DNA from: Caldisericaceae bacterium
GTDB taxonomy: Bacteria; Caldisericota; Caldisericia; Caldisericales; Caldisericaceae
Assembly: GCA_027023025.1 (NCBI GenBank)
Contig: JALVXB010000013.1
Span: 1-44,856, forward strand
Direction: 5' to 3'
DNA: 44,856 nt
Shown here: positions 7,709-15,902 of the stretch, one piece after another
Numbering within the stretch: position 1 is the first letter of the stretch
How the letters are laid out: every line of letters starts with the position of its first letter
Program-made: the position numbers and the translations under genes
Notes under the pieces: model-generated
The model's database searches: none
The model's input: only the letters and a program-made list of their open reading frames with translations
What the model was told of the DNA's origin: nothing

Positions 7709-8125
7709 TTATTCTTCCTTAATGGAAACGACAATTCCGTCTTTTATAACGACCTCTGTTCCCATCGTCTTCTTGAAGAGGTCGTCACCTTCTTTTACAT
7801 CTACAAAGCCTTCAATCACTGTGTAAGGAAATAGATCTCCCTCTTTAAGTTTGTCCACTTCTGAAATTCTGTTTTTAATATCCTGCGCAAGCGCTTCCTG
7901 CATTAAACGCTCTTCCTCGATCCGTGCCTTCAACGATTCAACATACGCAGCATCTTTCATACCGGCACTTCCGATAACGAGTTTTGCAAGGGAAGAACGC
8001 AATTCTTTTGCTTTATTCTCAGCAGCAGTAAGCTGTTTGCTCAATTCGGTTTTATACTCTTCTTTAAACTTATCAGTTACTATAACCTTTACTACTACAC
8101 TCTGCTTAAGATGGAGCACACTCAT
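7709..8125 (-). CDS. ylqD: YlqD-family protein
   Basis: 138 residues: MSVLHLKQSVVVKVIVTDKF, a central charged coiled-coil region (about residues 25-90, LTAAENKAKELRSSLAKL and LKARIEEERLMQEALAQDI) and a C-terminal beta-rich part ending GTEVVIKDGIVVSIKEE. This order and the location between khpA and trmD match YlqD, a protein of unknown function found in rpsP operons of Bacillus and relatives. GGAGAG lies nine bases before ATG. Function cannot be stated. Confidence 0.82.
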   Translation of the reverse strand: MSVLHLKQSVVVKVIVTDKFKEEYKTELSKQLTAAENKAKELRSSLAKLVIGSAGMKDAAYVESLKARIEEERLMQEALAQDIKNRISEVDKLKEGDLFPYTVIEGFVDVKEGDDLFKKTMGTEVVIKDGIVVSIKEE

Positions 8126-8145
8126 CGGGTTTAACTCTCCGAGAA

Positions 8146-8391
8146 CTATGCGCCCTTCGGCTTGGAATTAATCTGGACGCTTGCGTTCTTTCCGATCTTG
8201 CTGGAAGCTGCTTTAACGATTACTCTAAGTGCGTTAGCAGTCCTTCCCTGTTTGCCAATTACCTTTCCGATATCCTGGTCGGCTACTTTAATCTCGTAAA
8301 TAACTGCCTGCTCGCCGGCAATCTCGTTTACTACGACTTCTTCCGGTCTGTCAACCAGCGCCTTTACAATAGTTTCAATAAGTTCTTTCAT
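8146..8391 (-). CDS. khpA: KH-domain RNA-binding protein KhpA
   Basis: 81 residues containing one KH domain with the GxxG loop as GKQG in IGKVIGKQGRTANALRVIVKAA. KhpA-type proteins bind RNA as dimers and influence translation and cell division genes. It starts at the stop of rpsP (one-base overlap) and is followed by ylqD, the normal order for this operon. Confidence 0.93.
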   Translation of the reverse strand: MKELIETIVKALVDRPEEVVVNEIAGEQAVIYEIKVADQDIGKVIGKQGRTANALRVIVKAASSKIGKNASVQINSKPKGA

Positions 8392-8672
8392 CAGTCATTA
8401 CCTCCTTCTCCTTTAAGTTTAAGAAACTCGTTCCACACTTTGCCTCTTTTCAGGATCTTTTTAACAGATTCAGTAGGCTGAGCACCTTTCTTTAACCAGT
8501 CCAGTATACGCTCTTTTTTCAAGTTGAGCTCTTCTTCTTCAGGTACTGGATTCCAGAAGCCAACTATTTCAATAAAATTGCTATCCGTTGCACTTCTTGA
8601 ATCTGTCACTATTATTCTATACGCCGCCCGATGAGGCGCTCCTACTCTTGCTAATTTAATTTTAGTTGCCAA
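8391..8672 (-). CDS. rpsP: 30S ribosomal protein S16
   Basis: 93 residues: MATKIKLARVGAPHRAAYRIIVTDSRS, then FIEIVGFWNPVPEEEELNLK and ERILDWLKKGAQPTESVKKILKR, the full S16 pattern. It uses a TTG start codon; the choice is fixed by the conserved N-terminus and by GAGGAGG eight bases upstream. Part of the small ribosomal subunit, needed for its assembly. Confidence 0.97.
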   Translation of the reverse strand: MATKIKLARVGAPHRAAYRIIVTDSRSATDSNFIEIVGFWNPVPEEEELNLKKERILDWLKKGAQPTESVKKILKRGKVWNEFLKLKGEGGND

Positions 8673-8714
8673 TTTAAAACCTCCTCGTATAATTTATTCA
8701 ATTTGCTTCCTATT

Positions 8715-10028
8715 TTATCTTAATTTCAAAATCTGGTCAATACTTTTTATGTTTTTCATACTTCTCATCATTTTTTTGAAAGTTTTGAAATTCTTGAGCA
8801 GGACATTAATGTCGTGCTTCGTAACTCCAGAGCCCCTGGCGATCCTGCGCTTGCGCGAGCCGTCAATAATCTCGGGATGTGCTCTCTCTTCCTTCGTCAT
8901 TCCATTAATAATTGCTTCCGTCTTTTTCAACATTTCTTCGTCGTTCAAAGCAGAGAGATTTAACCCCGGAATTGCAGGCAAAGAAGAAAGAATTGAGGCA
9001 AACCCACCCATTTTTTTGATGCCCTCTAACTCTCGCTTAAAGTCGTTTAAGTCAAATGTATCGTCCCGAACTTTTTTTAGAAGCGAAAGGCTTTCTTCTT
9101 CAGAAATCGCCTTTGACGCCTTCTCCGCAAGGGAGGCAAGGTCGCCCCTTCCTACAATTCTTGAAATTACCCTGTCGGGATAAAATACTTCGAGGTCCGT
9201 AATTTTTTCTCCGGTTCCTACAAACTTAATCGGCTTGCCTGTCACATATCTGAAAGAAAGAATCGCACCGCCTTTAGCGCTACTGTCAAACTTGGTAAAA
9301 ATGCCACCTGTAAGGTCTACAATTTCACTGAATCCTTTTGCAACTTTAAGCGCACCCTGCCCTATTGTGCTGTCTGATACGAAAAGTACATCCGAAAATT
9401 TGAACTTTGCGTAAACATCGCTTAGTTCGCGCATCATTTCTTCGTCAATTTCTTTCCTGCCTGCAGTATCTATGATTGCTATCTGAATGCCGTTTTTCTG
9501 CATGTAGGAAAGCGCTTTTTCAAGCGTAGGCACAGGCTCTATAAGCGTATCTCTAAATACTTCAAGACCATTTTTCTCCGCAAGCGCAACGAGTTGTTCT
9601 TTTGCGGCAGGCCTCTTAAAATCAAAAGGTATAAGAAGTGCTTTCTTTCCCTGGTTTTTCAAAAAGTAAGCGAGCTTTGCAGCCGTCGTCGTTTTACCGT
9701 TTCCCTGAAGGCCAACGAGCATTATTAAATTTGTTTCGTTTGGAACGATGTTTAAAGGAACCGCATCTCCTAATATTGCAACGAGTTCGTTGTAAAGAAT
9801 CGTGATTATTTGCTCTGCAGGAGTAAGGCTCTCTATCACTTTCTGGGAGCGCGCCTGTTCCTCTACGCGTTTTATCACTTCTTTAACGATCTTGTAGTTT
9901 ACATCTGCCTCAAGCAGTGCTACGCGGATTTCCCTTAAGCCCTCCTTTATGTCCTGTTCGGAGAGCCTTCCTTTGCTTCTGAAAAACTTAAATGCTTTCT
10001 GTAAGTTGTTTTTTAAACTGTTAAAAAT
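8715..10028 (-). CDS. ffh: Signal recognition particle protein Ffh (SRP54)
   Basis: About 437 residues with N, G and M domains. G motifs: GLQGNGKTTTAAKLA (P-loop, with Asn where Ser or Ala is usual), DTAGRKEIDEEMM and TKFDSSAKGG. The M domain carries GSRKRRIARGSG, the SRP RNA-binding motif. It binds signal sequences at the ribosome and docks with FtsY, encoded just upstream. The start is unusual: family members begin M-F-x-S-L, and here that position is ATT (IFNSLKNNLQKAF), seven bases after GGGAGGG. A TTG two codons earlier (10034) is only one base from that ribosome-binding site, so ATT initiation is the better reading. Confidence 0.95.
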   Translation of the reverse strand: MFNSLKNNLQKAFKFFRSKGRLSEQDIKEGLREIRVALLEADVNYKIVKEVIKRVEEQARSQKVIESLTPAEQIITILYNELVAILGDAVPLNIVPNETNLIMLVGLQGNGKTTTAAKLAYFLKNQGKKALLIPFDFKRPAAKEQLVALAEKNGLEVFRDTLIEPVPTLEKALSYMQKNGIQIAIIDTAGRKEIDEEMMRELSDVYAKFKFSDVLFVSDSTIGQGALKVAKGFSEIVDLTGGIFTKFDSSAKGGAILSFRYVTGKPIKFVGTGEKITDLEVFYPDRVISRIVGRGDLASLAEKASKAISEEESLSLLKKVRDDTFDLNDFKRELEGIKKMGGFASILSSLPAIPGLNLSALNDEEMLKKTEAIINGMTKEERAHPEIIDGSRKRRIARGSGVTKHDINVLLKNFKTFKKMMRSMKNIKSIDQILKLR

Positions 10029-10042
10029 AAGCAATCCCTCCC

Positions 10043-10414
10043 TTAATTGTTCTTCTCAATTTTTCTCACGAGGTTCTGCATTTCTTCAACATCCCGCTCT
10101 ACTCCCTGTACTTTATCCTGTAGAGCAGAAAGTTTTTTGTTTAATTCCTTTAAGTACTTTATCCGTGCATTCCTCTTGCGCAGAAAGCGCACATTCTTTT
10201 CACAGTTTTCCATTCTCTCAAGCGCTCTCTGGATGTGGTCGTGCACGGCCTGCCTGGATACATTAAGTTTTCGTGCGATACTTGCGCCTGTCATATTTGG
10301 CTTCACAAATAGTTTCAGAATGTATCGCTCCTTTTCAGTAAGAAGACCCGGGTACACATCCATGAGTTCTTTTATTCGCATCTTTTTCAATATTTTTTTA
10401 GACTTTTTCTGCAT
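10043..10414 (-). CDS. YlxM-like helix-turn-helix protein (UPF0122 type)
   Basis: 123 residues. The middle part, LLTEKERYILKLFVKPNMTGASIARKLNVSRQAVHDHIQRAL, is a sigma-region-4-like helix-turn-helix, followed by a long basic coiled coil ending in VRKIEKNN. Placement between ftsY and ffh matches YlxM, a small protein linked to the signal recognition particle in Firmicutes. The ATG at 10414 has AAGGAG eight bases upstream; a GTG nine bases earlier overlaps that site and is unlikely. Its stop precedes the ffh ribosome-binding site directly. Confidence 0.78.
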   Translation of the reverse strand: MQKKSKKILKKMRIKELMDVYPGLLTEKERYILKLFVKPNMTGASIARKLNVSRQAVHDHIQRALERMENCEKNVRFLRKRNARIKYLKELNKKLSALQDKVQGVERDVEEMQNLVRKIEKNN

Positions 10415-10434
10415 CCCTAACACTCCTTTTACTA

Positions 10435-11265
10435 TTACATAAGCTGATTTATATAAAATTCCTTATCAAAAAGTTTCAAATCGCCAATCCCTTCACCAAC
10501 GCCAATAAATTTTACGGGAATTTTGTATCTTTCTATAATAGGAACAATAATACCACCACTTGAGCTACCGTCGAGTTTCGTAAGCACAATACCAGTAACA
10601 TTTACGGCCTGCGTAAATACTTCAACTTGTTCAACTGCATTTTGTCCTGTATACGCGTCAAGAACGAGCAACACTTCGTTTGCAGAGCGTCCTATCTTTT
10701 TTTCTATAACTCTTTGCAGTTTTGAAAGTTCGTTCATCAAGTTCTTTTTCGTTTCAACCCTCCCTGCACTGTCAATTAAAACGACATCCACTTTCTTTTT
10801 TAGCGCACTTTCAAGACCGTCAAATACAACAGATGCAGGGTCACTACCAAGCTGCTGTTTTACAATAGGCACATTTAGCTTATCCGCCCACTTCGTAAGC
10901 TGTTCTATTGCAGCAGCCCTGAATGTATCACCTGCAATAAGCAAGACTTTTTTGCCTTGATTTCTAAAAAAATATGCAACTTTTGCAATGCTCGTCGTTT
11001 TACCTGAACCGTTCGTGCCCACAAACAAAAATACAATCGGGCGTCCATCCAGACTTAAAGAAGTATCGACGCTATCAAGAATATCTTCTATCTTCTTTCT
11101 GAGAAATCCTACAGGGTCTTTTACCCTGTTTTCTTTGAGCTCTTCTAAAAAGTGCTCTGTAAACTCTACTCCAAAGTTATTTTCGATAAGGAATTCTTCT
11201 ATGTCGTCTATCGTACTATCCGTTTTTCTTTTCAGTATCTTCCTGAACTTCTCGAATAAACTCAC
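10435..11265 (-). CDS. ftsY: Signal recognition particle receptor FtsY
   Basis: 276 residues with N and G domains only; the acidic A domain of many FtsY proteins is absent. Motifs: GTNGSGKTTSIAKVAYF (P-loop, about 83-91), AGDTFRAAAIEQL, DSAGRVETKKNLMNEL, LVLDAYTGQNA, LTKLDGSSSGG and FIGVGEGIGDL. It is the membrane-side GTPase that receives Ffh-ribosome complexes. The GTG start lies nine bases after GGGAGG, inside the 3' end of rnc, overlapping it by 50 bases in another frame. Confidence 0.95.
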   Translation of the reverse strand: MSLFEKFRKILKRKTDSTIDDIEEFLIENNFGVEFTEHFLEELKENRVKDPVGFLRKKIEDILDSVDTSLSLDGRPIVFLFVGTNGSGKTTSIAKVAYFFRNQGKKVLLIAGDTFRAAAIEQLTKWADKLNVPIVKQQLGSDPASVVFDGLESALKKKVDVVLIDSAGRVETKKNLMNELSKLQRVIEKKIGRSANEVLLVLDAYTGQNAVEQVEVFTQAVNVTGIVLTKLDGSSSGGIIVPIIERYKIPVKFIGVGEGIGDLKLFDKEFYINQLM

Positions 11266-11962
11266 TGTTCAAAGCCTCCCTTGCAGCATGTTCTTCGGCA
11301 TCCTTTTTTGAACCACCCTCTCCACGCCCAAGCATTCTTCCTTTAACAAAAACTTCAGAAACAAAACGCTTATTCGTTGGAGTACCGGATTCCGAAACGA
11401 TTTTATAGCTTGGTATGTCGTGGAAGTTTCTCTGCGCAATTTCCTGTAAACGCGTTTTAAAGTCAGTTGTTTCTATATCTCTTACTTTTTCGAGCTCTTC
11501 TTTAAATATGCGCCAGACGAAACACTCTGCTCTTTTGAAACCGTAAGCAAGGAATACTGCTGCAACGATAGACTCAAGCGCATCTGCAAGAAGTGCACGC
11601 TTGTACTTGCCTCCATTCTTTTCCTCACCTTTACCAAAAAGCAACATCTCTCCTAAGTCCAGTTTCAACGCCTTCTCGGAAAGTCCTTTTTCACTTACGA
11701 TGTACGCTCTTTTCTTACTCAACTCGCCTTCTGGAAGATCCTTATAGTACTTAAAAAGGTAGTGCGTCACGGCAAGGGAAATTACAGAATCGCCTAAAAA
11801 TTCAAGCCGCTCGTTAGAAGGATACTTTGGATACTCTCCACTAAACGAAGAATGAGTAATGGCAACGGTAAATAAGCGTCTGTTTTTACTCGTTATTTTT
11901 TTCCCGAGCAATGTTTCGAGCTTTCGTAATTTACTGTCTATCTTTTCCCGTAAATACTTCAT
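11216..11962 (-). CDS. rnc: Ribonuclease III
   Basis: 248 residues. The catalytic signature is ERLEFLGDSVISL (about 51-63), with the second acidic block in LLADALESIVAAVFL; a double-stranded RNA-binding domain follows (DFKTRLQEIAQRNFHDIPSYKIV to GSKKDAEEHAAREAL). It cuts double-stranded RNA during rRNA and mRNA processing. The ATG at 11962 overlaps plsX by 32 bases and has no clear Shine-Dalgarno site, so translation may be coupled. Its 3' end overlaps ftsY. Confidence 0.95.
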   Translation of the reverse strand: MKYLREKIDSKLRKLETLLGKKITSKNRRLFTVAITHSSFSGEYPKYPSNERLEFLGDSVISLAVTHYLFKYYKDLPEGELSKKRAYIVSEKGLSEKALKLDLGEMLLFGKGEEKNGGKYKRALLADALESIVAAVFLAYGFKRAECFVWRIFKEELEKVRDIETTDFKTRLQEIAQRNFHDIPSYKIVSESGTPTNKRFVSEVFVKGRMLGRGEGGSKKDAEEHAAREALNSEFIREVQEDTEKKNG

Positions 11963-12950
11963 TTTGCAATTGTTCAGCAGTTTTCTTAATTACCTCTTCA
12001 GAAACCATTCTGTAGCAAGTTTTTATTGCATTCTTAATCGCCCTGTGTGACGAACGACCGTGCGCAATAATAGAAACTCCGTTTACCCCAAGCAAAGGCG
12101 AACCTCCAAATGTTTCGTAGTCAAACTGCTTAAATATGTTTTTCAATGCACCTTTCATAATCAATGCACCTACCGCTGCAAGTTTGCTATTTCTGATCTG
12201 GTCTCTAAATGCTTCCACAATTCTTTCTGCCGTACCTTCTATTGACTTTATTGCAACATTTCCCGTGAAACCGTCAGTCACGATTACATCTACCTTATCT
12301 GCAAGAATGTCGTTCCCTTCCACATTGCCTTTAAAGTTGGGGAATGCCTGCTCGAATAGTTCGTATGCTTTCTGAGTAAGTTTAGAACCTTTCTCTTTTT
12401 CAGCACCTATATTAAGTAAGCCTATCGTAACAGGCCTTGAAAGAATGTTTTCAAGATACACCTTACCAAGTAGGCCAAACTGTAAAAGTTCTCTTTCTTT
12501 CACATCGGCATTTGCTCCTGCGTCTATTAAAATGCCCATTTTACCGTGAGGGTAAGGAAGAGGCACGGCAATTGCAGGACGAATAATCCCTTTAATTCTA
12601 CCAAGCACAAAAAGCGATATTGCCATCTGGGCACCCGTATTACCAGCACTTACGATACCATCAGCATCCCCATCTCTTACGAGTTCTATTGCCTTGTAAA
12701 GCGAGGAATCCTTTTTCATAAGTAAGGCATCCTTTGGATGGTCGTGCATCGTAATAACCTGACTCGTCGGATAAATTGAAATACGCTCGGTAAGTTCCTC
12801 CGAATATCTTGAAAGCTCTTTCCTTAAGTCCTGCTCTAAACCAGTAAGCACAATAAATAAATCTGAAAATTCTTTTAACGCTTCAATTGCGCCTTTTACA
12901 ACTTCGCGGGGGGCATAGTCACCCCCCATTCCGTCAAGTGCAATTCTCAT
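11931..12950 (-). CDS. plsX: Phosphate acyltransferase PlsX
   Basis: 339 residues: MRIALDGMGGDYAPREVVKGAIEAL, DGIVSAGNTGAQMAIS, LIDAGANADVKERELLQFG, IVTDGFTGNVAIKSIEG and FGGSPLLGVNGVSIIAHG are the usual PlsX blocks. It converts acyl-ACP and phosphate to acyl-phosphate, the substrate of PlsY (3156-3782 here). Its ATG directly follows the rpmF stop (TAAATG); rpmF-plsX pairing is widespread in bacteria. Fatty-acid synthesis genes that often follow are not present. Confidence 0.96.
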   Translation of the reverse strand: MRIALDGMGGDYAPREVVKGAIEALKEFSDLFIVLTGLEQDLRKELSRYSEELTERISIYPTSQVITMHDHPKDALLMKKDSSLYKAIELVRDGDADGIVSAGNTGAQMAISLFVLGRIKGIIRPAIAVPLPYPHGKMGILIDAGANADVKERELLQFGLLGKVYLENILSRPVTIGLLNIGAEKEKGSKLTQKAYELFEQAFPNFKGNVEGNDILADKVDVIVTDGFTGNVAIKSIEGTAERIVEAFRDQIRNSKLAAVGALIMKGALKNIFKQFDYETFGGSPLLGVNGVSIIAHGRSSHRAIKNAIKTCYRMVSEEVIKKTAEQLQNEVFTGKDRQ

Positions 12951-13154
12951 TTATGCAGCTTTTTCCTTCTTCTTTTTCTTCTCAACCACTATAACGGGCC
13001 TACCGTTATAATACCCGCAATACGGACATACATGATGGGGAAGAATAAGATGATGGCAATGAGGACACTCCACTAAGTTTGGAGAGGAAATTTTTTCCTT
13101 CCACTGTCTCATTCCCTTTCTGCTTTTTGTCGTCTTCTTCTTTGGATTTGCCAT
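12951..13154 (-). CDS. rpmF: 50S ribosomal protein L32
   Basis: 67 residues: MANPKKKTTKSRKGMRQW at the N-terminus and a zinc ribbon CPHC...CPYC in the middle, followed by a Lys-rich C-terminal tail that is longer than usual (VVEKKKKKEKAA). Four cysteines mark the zinc-binding L32 form. GAGAGGAG precedes the ATG. First gene of the rpmF-to-6054 operon. Confidence 0.96.
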   Translation of the reverse strand: MANPKKKTTKSRKGMRQWKEKISSPNLVECPHCHHLILPHHVCPYCGYYNGRPVIVVEKKKKKEKAA

Positions 13155-13188
13155 TTTTAATCAACTCCTCTCATTTATTGAACAAATT

Positions 13189-13216
13189 ATTATACAGGAA
13201 TATTATTTTATTACAA
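13189..13216 (-). promoter_or_regulatory. Probable promoter of the rpmF operon
   Basis: On minus: TTGTAA (13216-13211), 16-base spacer, TATAAT (13194-13189), starting inside the last codons of leuS. It predicts a leader of about 30 bases with a Shine-Dalgarno site before rpmF, so the long operon need not depend on leuS transcription. Confidence 0.6.
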
Positions 13217-15668
13217 TGTTCAATAATTTATCTTTTACAAAAATTATCTTTACAACTTCTTTGCCGTCAATAAACTTCTTGATTTTAGGATTTTCAAGCG
13301 CAAATTTTTCCACTGCTTCTTTAACCGTTCCTTTAGGAAATTTTACCTTATCGCGAACTTTTCCGTTTACCTCAAGCACTATCTCCACTTCGCTTTCCTT
13401 ATACAAACCCTTTGGAGTAGGCCAGGAAGAGCGATGGACACTTTCTTTATGCCCAAACATTGACCAGAGTTCGTCTGCTACATGTGGGGTTGCAGGTGCA
13501 ATCATCTGAACAAATATCTCTGCAGACTTGAAGAATGCATCTGTCCTGAGCAGTGAACTATCTTCATTTTTAATCTTGTATAAATAATTCAGCCACTCCA
13601 TAAAACTGCTCAGCATCGTATTAAATTTAAAAGATTCGATTTGCATAGTAATTTTTTCAATCCACTTATCTGCTTCAGCCAGAATTTCCTGCTCCTTTTC
13701 ACTTTTTGCTACACCTTCTTTACGCGCATCAAGCATTTCGTTAAACAAATTCCAGAATCGATTTATAAATCTGTGCACTCCGTTTATGCCTTTCGTACTC
13801 CACGCAGCATCGCTGTCCAGCGGGCCGATAAACAATATATAGGCACGCAATGTATCAGCGCCGTACTTCTGGATTACATCGTCAGGATTAATAACATTCC
13901 CTCGGGACTTACTCATCTTCTGGTGGTCAGGGCCCAGTATCATTCCCTGATTAAGCAATTTTTTAAACGGTTCGTCAAAGTCAATAAGTCCTGCATCGTG
14001 CATTACTTTCGTGTAGAACCGTGCATATAAAAGGTGCATTACTGCATGCTCTGCTCCACCTATGTAAAGGTCAACTGGAAGCCAGTAGTCTGCTTTCTCT
14101 TTGTCAAAAGGTGCCTTATCGTTGTGCGGATCTACATACCTTAAGTAGTACCAGGAAGAACAGGCAAAACCATCCTGCGTATCCGTCTCCCTTTTTGATG
14201 GCTTTCCACAAATAGGGCACACAGTATTTACAAAATTAGGGTCATTTGCAAGTGGGGATTCGCCCGTACCTCTCGGAGAAAAGTCTACTTCGTCTGGAAG
14301 CAGAACAGGTAAGTCTTTTTCAGGCACAGGCACTGCACCGTGCTCAGGGCAGTGAATAATAGGTATCGGAGCACCCCAATACCTCTGACGGGAAATAATC
14401 CAGTCTCTTATATGGTATCTCACGACACCCTTCCCAATACCTTTTTCTTCCATAAACCTAACGATTTTTTCCCGCGCTTCCGCACTTTTTAAACCACTGA
14501 ATTCCCCAGAATTTATCAAAATGCCATCTTCCGTAAATGCTTCTTTTAACTTGCCGCTTTCCTTCCCGTCAGGACTGATTACCTGCCGTATAGGTATGCT
14601 GTGTTTTTTTGCAAATGTAAAGTCTCTTGAGTCGTGTGCGGGCACACCCATAACGGCACCTGTTCCGTATGAATATATAACATAATCACCTACATAGATC
14701 GGCACCTTTTCATTTGTTAACGGATTTATAGCAAAACTTCCCGTAAATACACCAGTTTTTTCCCGCTCTGTTGAAAGCCTGTCAATGTCTCTTTTGCGTT
14801 TCGCTTCTTCAACATACTTTTCCACTTCTGTTTTGCGGGATTCCGTAGTAAGTTTTTCAACGAGTGGATGCTCAGGGGCAAGCACGAGGAAAGTTACTCC
14901 AAAAACCGTATCAACCCTCGTGGTAAAAACAGGGACATCGTGCCTATTTCCTTCTCTATCTATTGCAATAAAGTTTACCTCGGCACCTTTGCTTTTGCCA
15001 ATCCAGTTTCTCTGCATGGACTTAATGCGTTCCGGCCAATCAATTTTTCCAAGACCTTCGAGAAGTTTATCAGCGTAGTCCGTAATCTTGAAGAACCACT
15101 CTTTTAATTCCTTTTTTACGACGGGCGTCCCACACCTCCAGCACTTTCCATCAATAATCTGTTCGTTTGCAAGAATCGTTTTGCAGTGAGGGCACCACCA
15201 TTCCTGACTAACGCTCTGGTAAGCAAGACCACTTTTAAACAATAATTCAAAAAACCATTCCGTCCACTTGTAGTATTCTGGATCTGATGTGTTTATTTCA
15301 CGCGACCAATCGTAAGAAAGCCCAAGATTTTTTAACTGTTTCCTGAATGTTTCTATGTTTTTTTTCGTGCTATCTTTGGGGTGTACACCCTTTTCAATTG
15401 CATAGTTTTCCGCAGGAAGCCCAAACGCATCGTAGCCAATAGGGTGAAGCACATTAAATCCCTTCATTCGCTTATAACGAGCAACGACATCGGCAGGGAT
15501 GTAATTCCTGCAGTGGCCAACATGCAAACCAGAACCCGAAGGATACGGGAACATTACGAGAATGTAAAACTTAGGTTTTTCCGAGAAGTCCTCGGCTTTG
15601 TAAAAATTGTGCTCTTCCCAGTATTTTTGCCACTTATGCTGTATTTCTAAGAAATTGTATGTCTTCAT
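13203..15668 (-). CDS. leuS: Leucyl-tRNA synthetase
   Basis: 821 residues, bacterial-type LeuRS. HIGH box as HVGH in FPYPSGSGLHVGHCRNY; zinc-binding pairs WWCPHC and CWRCG; CP1 editing domain with TTRVDTVFGVTF and SYGTGAVMGVPAHDSRD; KMSKS in HQKMSKSRGNVINP; C-terminal anticodon domain. It charges tRNA-Leu and removes mischarged amino acids. The ATG at 15668 has AAGGGG five bases upstream; the frame continues upstream only through the tRNA-Ala gene and is not coding there. Transcribed directly behind tRNA-Ala, whose 3' end is 26 bases away. Confidence 0.97.
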   Translation of the reverse strand: MKTYNFLEIQHKWQKYWEEHNFYKAEDFSEKPKFYILVMFPYPSGSGLHVGHCRNYIPADVVARYKRMKGFNVLHPIGYDAFGLPAENYAIEKGVHPKDSTKKNIETFRKQLKNLGLSYDWSREINTSDPEYYKWTEWFFELLFKSGLAYQSVSQEWWCPHCKTILANEQIIDGKCWRCGTPVVKKELKEWFFKITDYADKLLEGLGKIDWPERIKSMQRNWIGKSKGAEVNFIAIDREGNRHDVPVFTTRVDTVFGVTFLVLAPEHPLVEKLTTESRKTEVEKYVEEAKRKRDIDRLSTEREKTGVFTGSFAINPLTNEKVPIYVGDYVIYSYGTGAVMGVPAHDSRDFTFAKKHSIPIRQVISPDGKESGKLKEAFTEDGILINSGEFSGLKSAEAREKIVRFMEEKGIGKGVVRYHIRDWIISRQRYWGAPIPIIHCPEHGAVPVPEKDLPVLLPDEVDFSPRGTGESPLANDPNFVNTVCPICGKPSKRETDTQDGFACSSWYYLRYVDPHNDKAPFDKEKADYWLPVDLYIGGAEHAVMHLLYARFYTKVMHDAGLIDFDEPFKKLLNQGMILGPDHQKMSKSRGNVINPDDVIQKYGADTLRAYILFIGPLDSDAAWSTKGINGVHRFINRFWNLFNEMLDARKEGVAKSEKEQEILAEADKWIEKITMQIESFKFNTMLSSFMEWLNYLYKIKNEDSSLLRTDAFFKSAEIFVQMIAPATPHVADELWSMFGHKESVHRSSWPTPKGLYKESEVEIVLEVNGKVRDKVKFPKGTVKEAVEKFALENPKIKKFIDGKEVVKIIFVKDKLLNIVIK

Positions 15669-15694
15669 ATTTACCCCTTCACAAATAAAAAATT

Positions 15695-15770
15695 TGGTGG
15701 AGCTAAGGGGATTTGAACCCCTGACCTCCTCCACGCCAAGGAGGCGCTCTCCCAACTGAGCTATAGCCCC
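15695..15770 (-). tRNA. tRNA-Ala (anticodon GGC)
   Basis: On minus, a 76-base cloverleaf with the CCA end encoded. Acceptor stem GGGGCTA / TAGCTCC includes the G3-U70 wobble pair that marks tRNA-Ala. D arm TAGCTCAGTTGGGAGAGC, anticodon stem CCTCC/GGAGG with loop TTGGCGT (anticodon GGC), T arm with GGTTCAAATCC. Confidence 0.97.
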
Positions 15771-15780
15771 ACTCTCACAC

Positions 15781-15808
15781 AATATACATTTTTCGGAATC
15801 GTTGTCAA
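15781..15808 (-). promoter_or_regulatory. Promoter of tRNA-Ala and leuS
   Basis: On minus: TTGACA (15808-15803), 16-base spacer, TATATT (15786-15781), ending ten bases before the tRNA. No terminator separates tRNA-Ala from leuS, so they are likely one transcript cut by tRNA processing. Confidence 0.75.
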
Positions 15809-15867
15809 GTCTTTACATTAAACAAAAATAACATACTACTGTCAGAAAATGTAAATAAAATAAAAAC

Positions 15868-15888
15868 GGGGCGCTCTTATTACGCCCC
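15868..15888 (-). terminator. Intrinsic terminator after secF
   Basis: On minus: GGGGCG, 9-base loop, CGCCCC, then GTTTTTATTTTATTT. It ends the rpsO-pnp-secDF operon 15 bases after the secF stop. Confidence 0.85.
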
Positions 15889-15902
15889 TGAAAGTTAGTA
15901 AA

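Noticed and set aside
13203-15782. Longer leuS frame starting in front of the tRNA
   Set aside because: The extra 38 codons are the tRNA-Ala gene read as protein; the conserved LeuRS start with a ribosome-binding site is at 15668.
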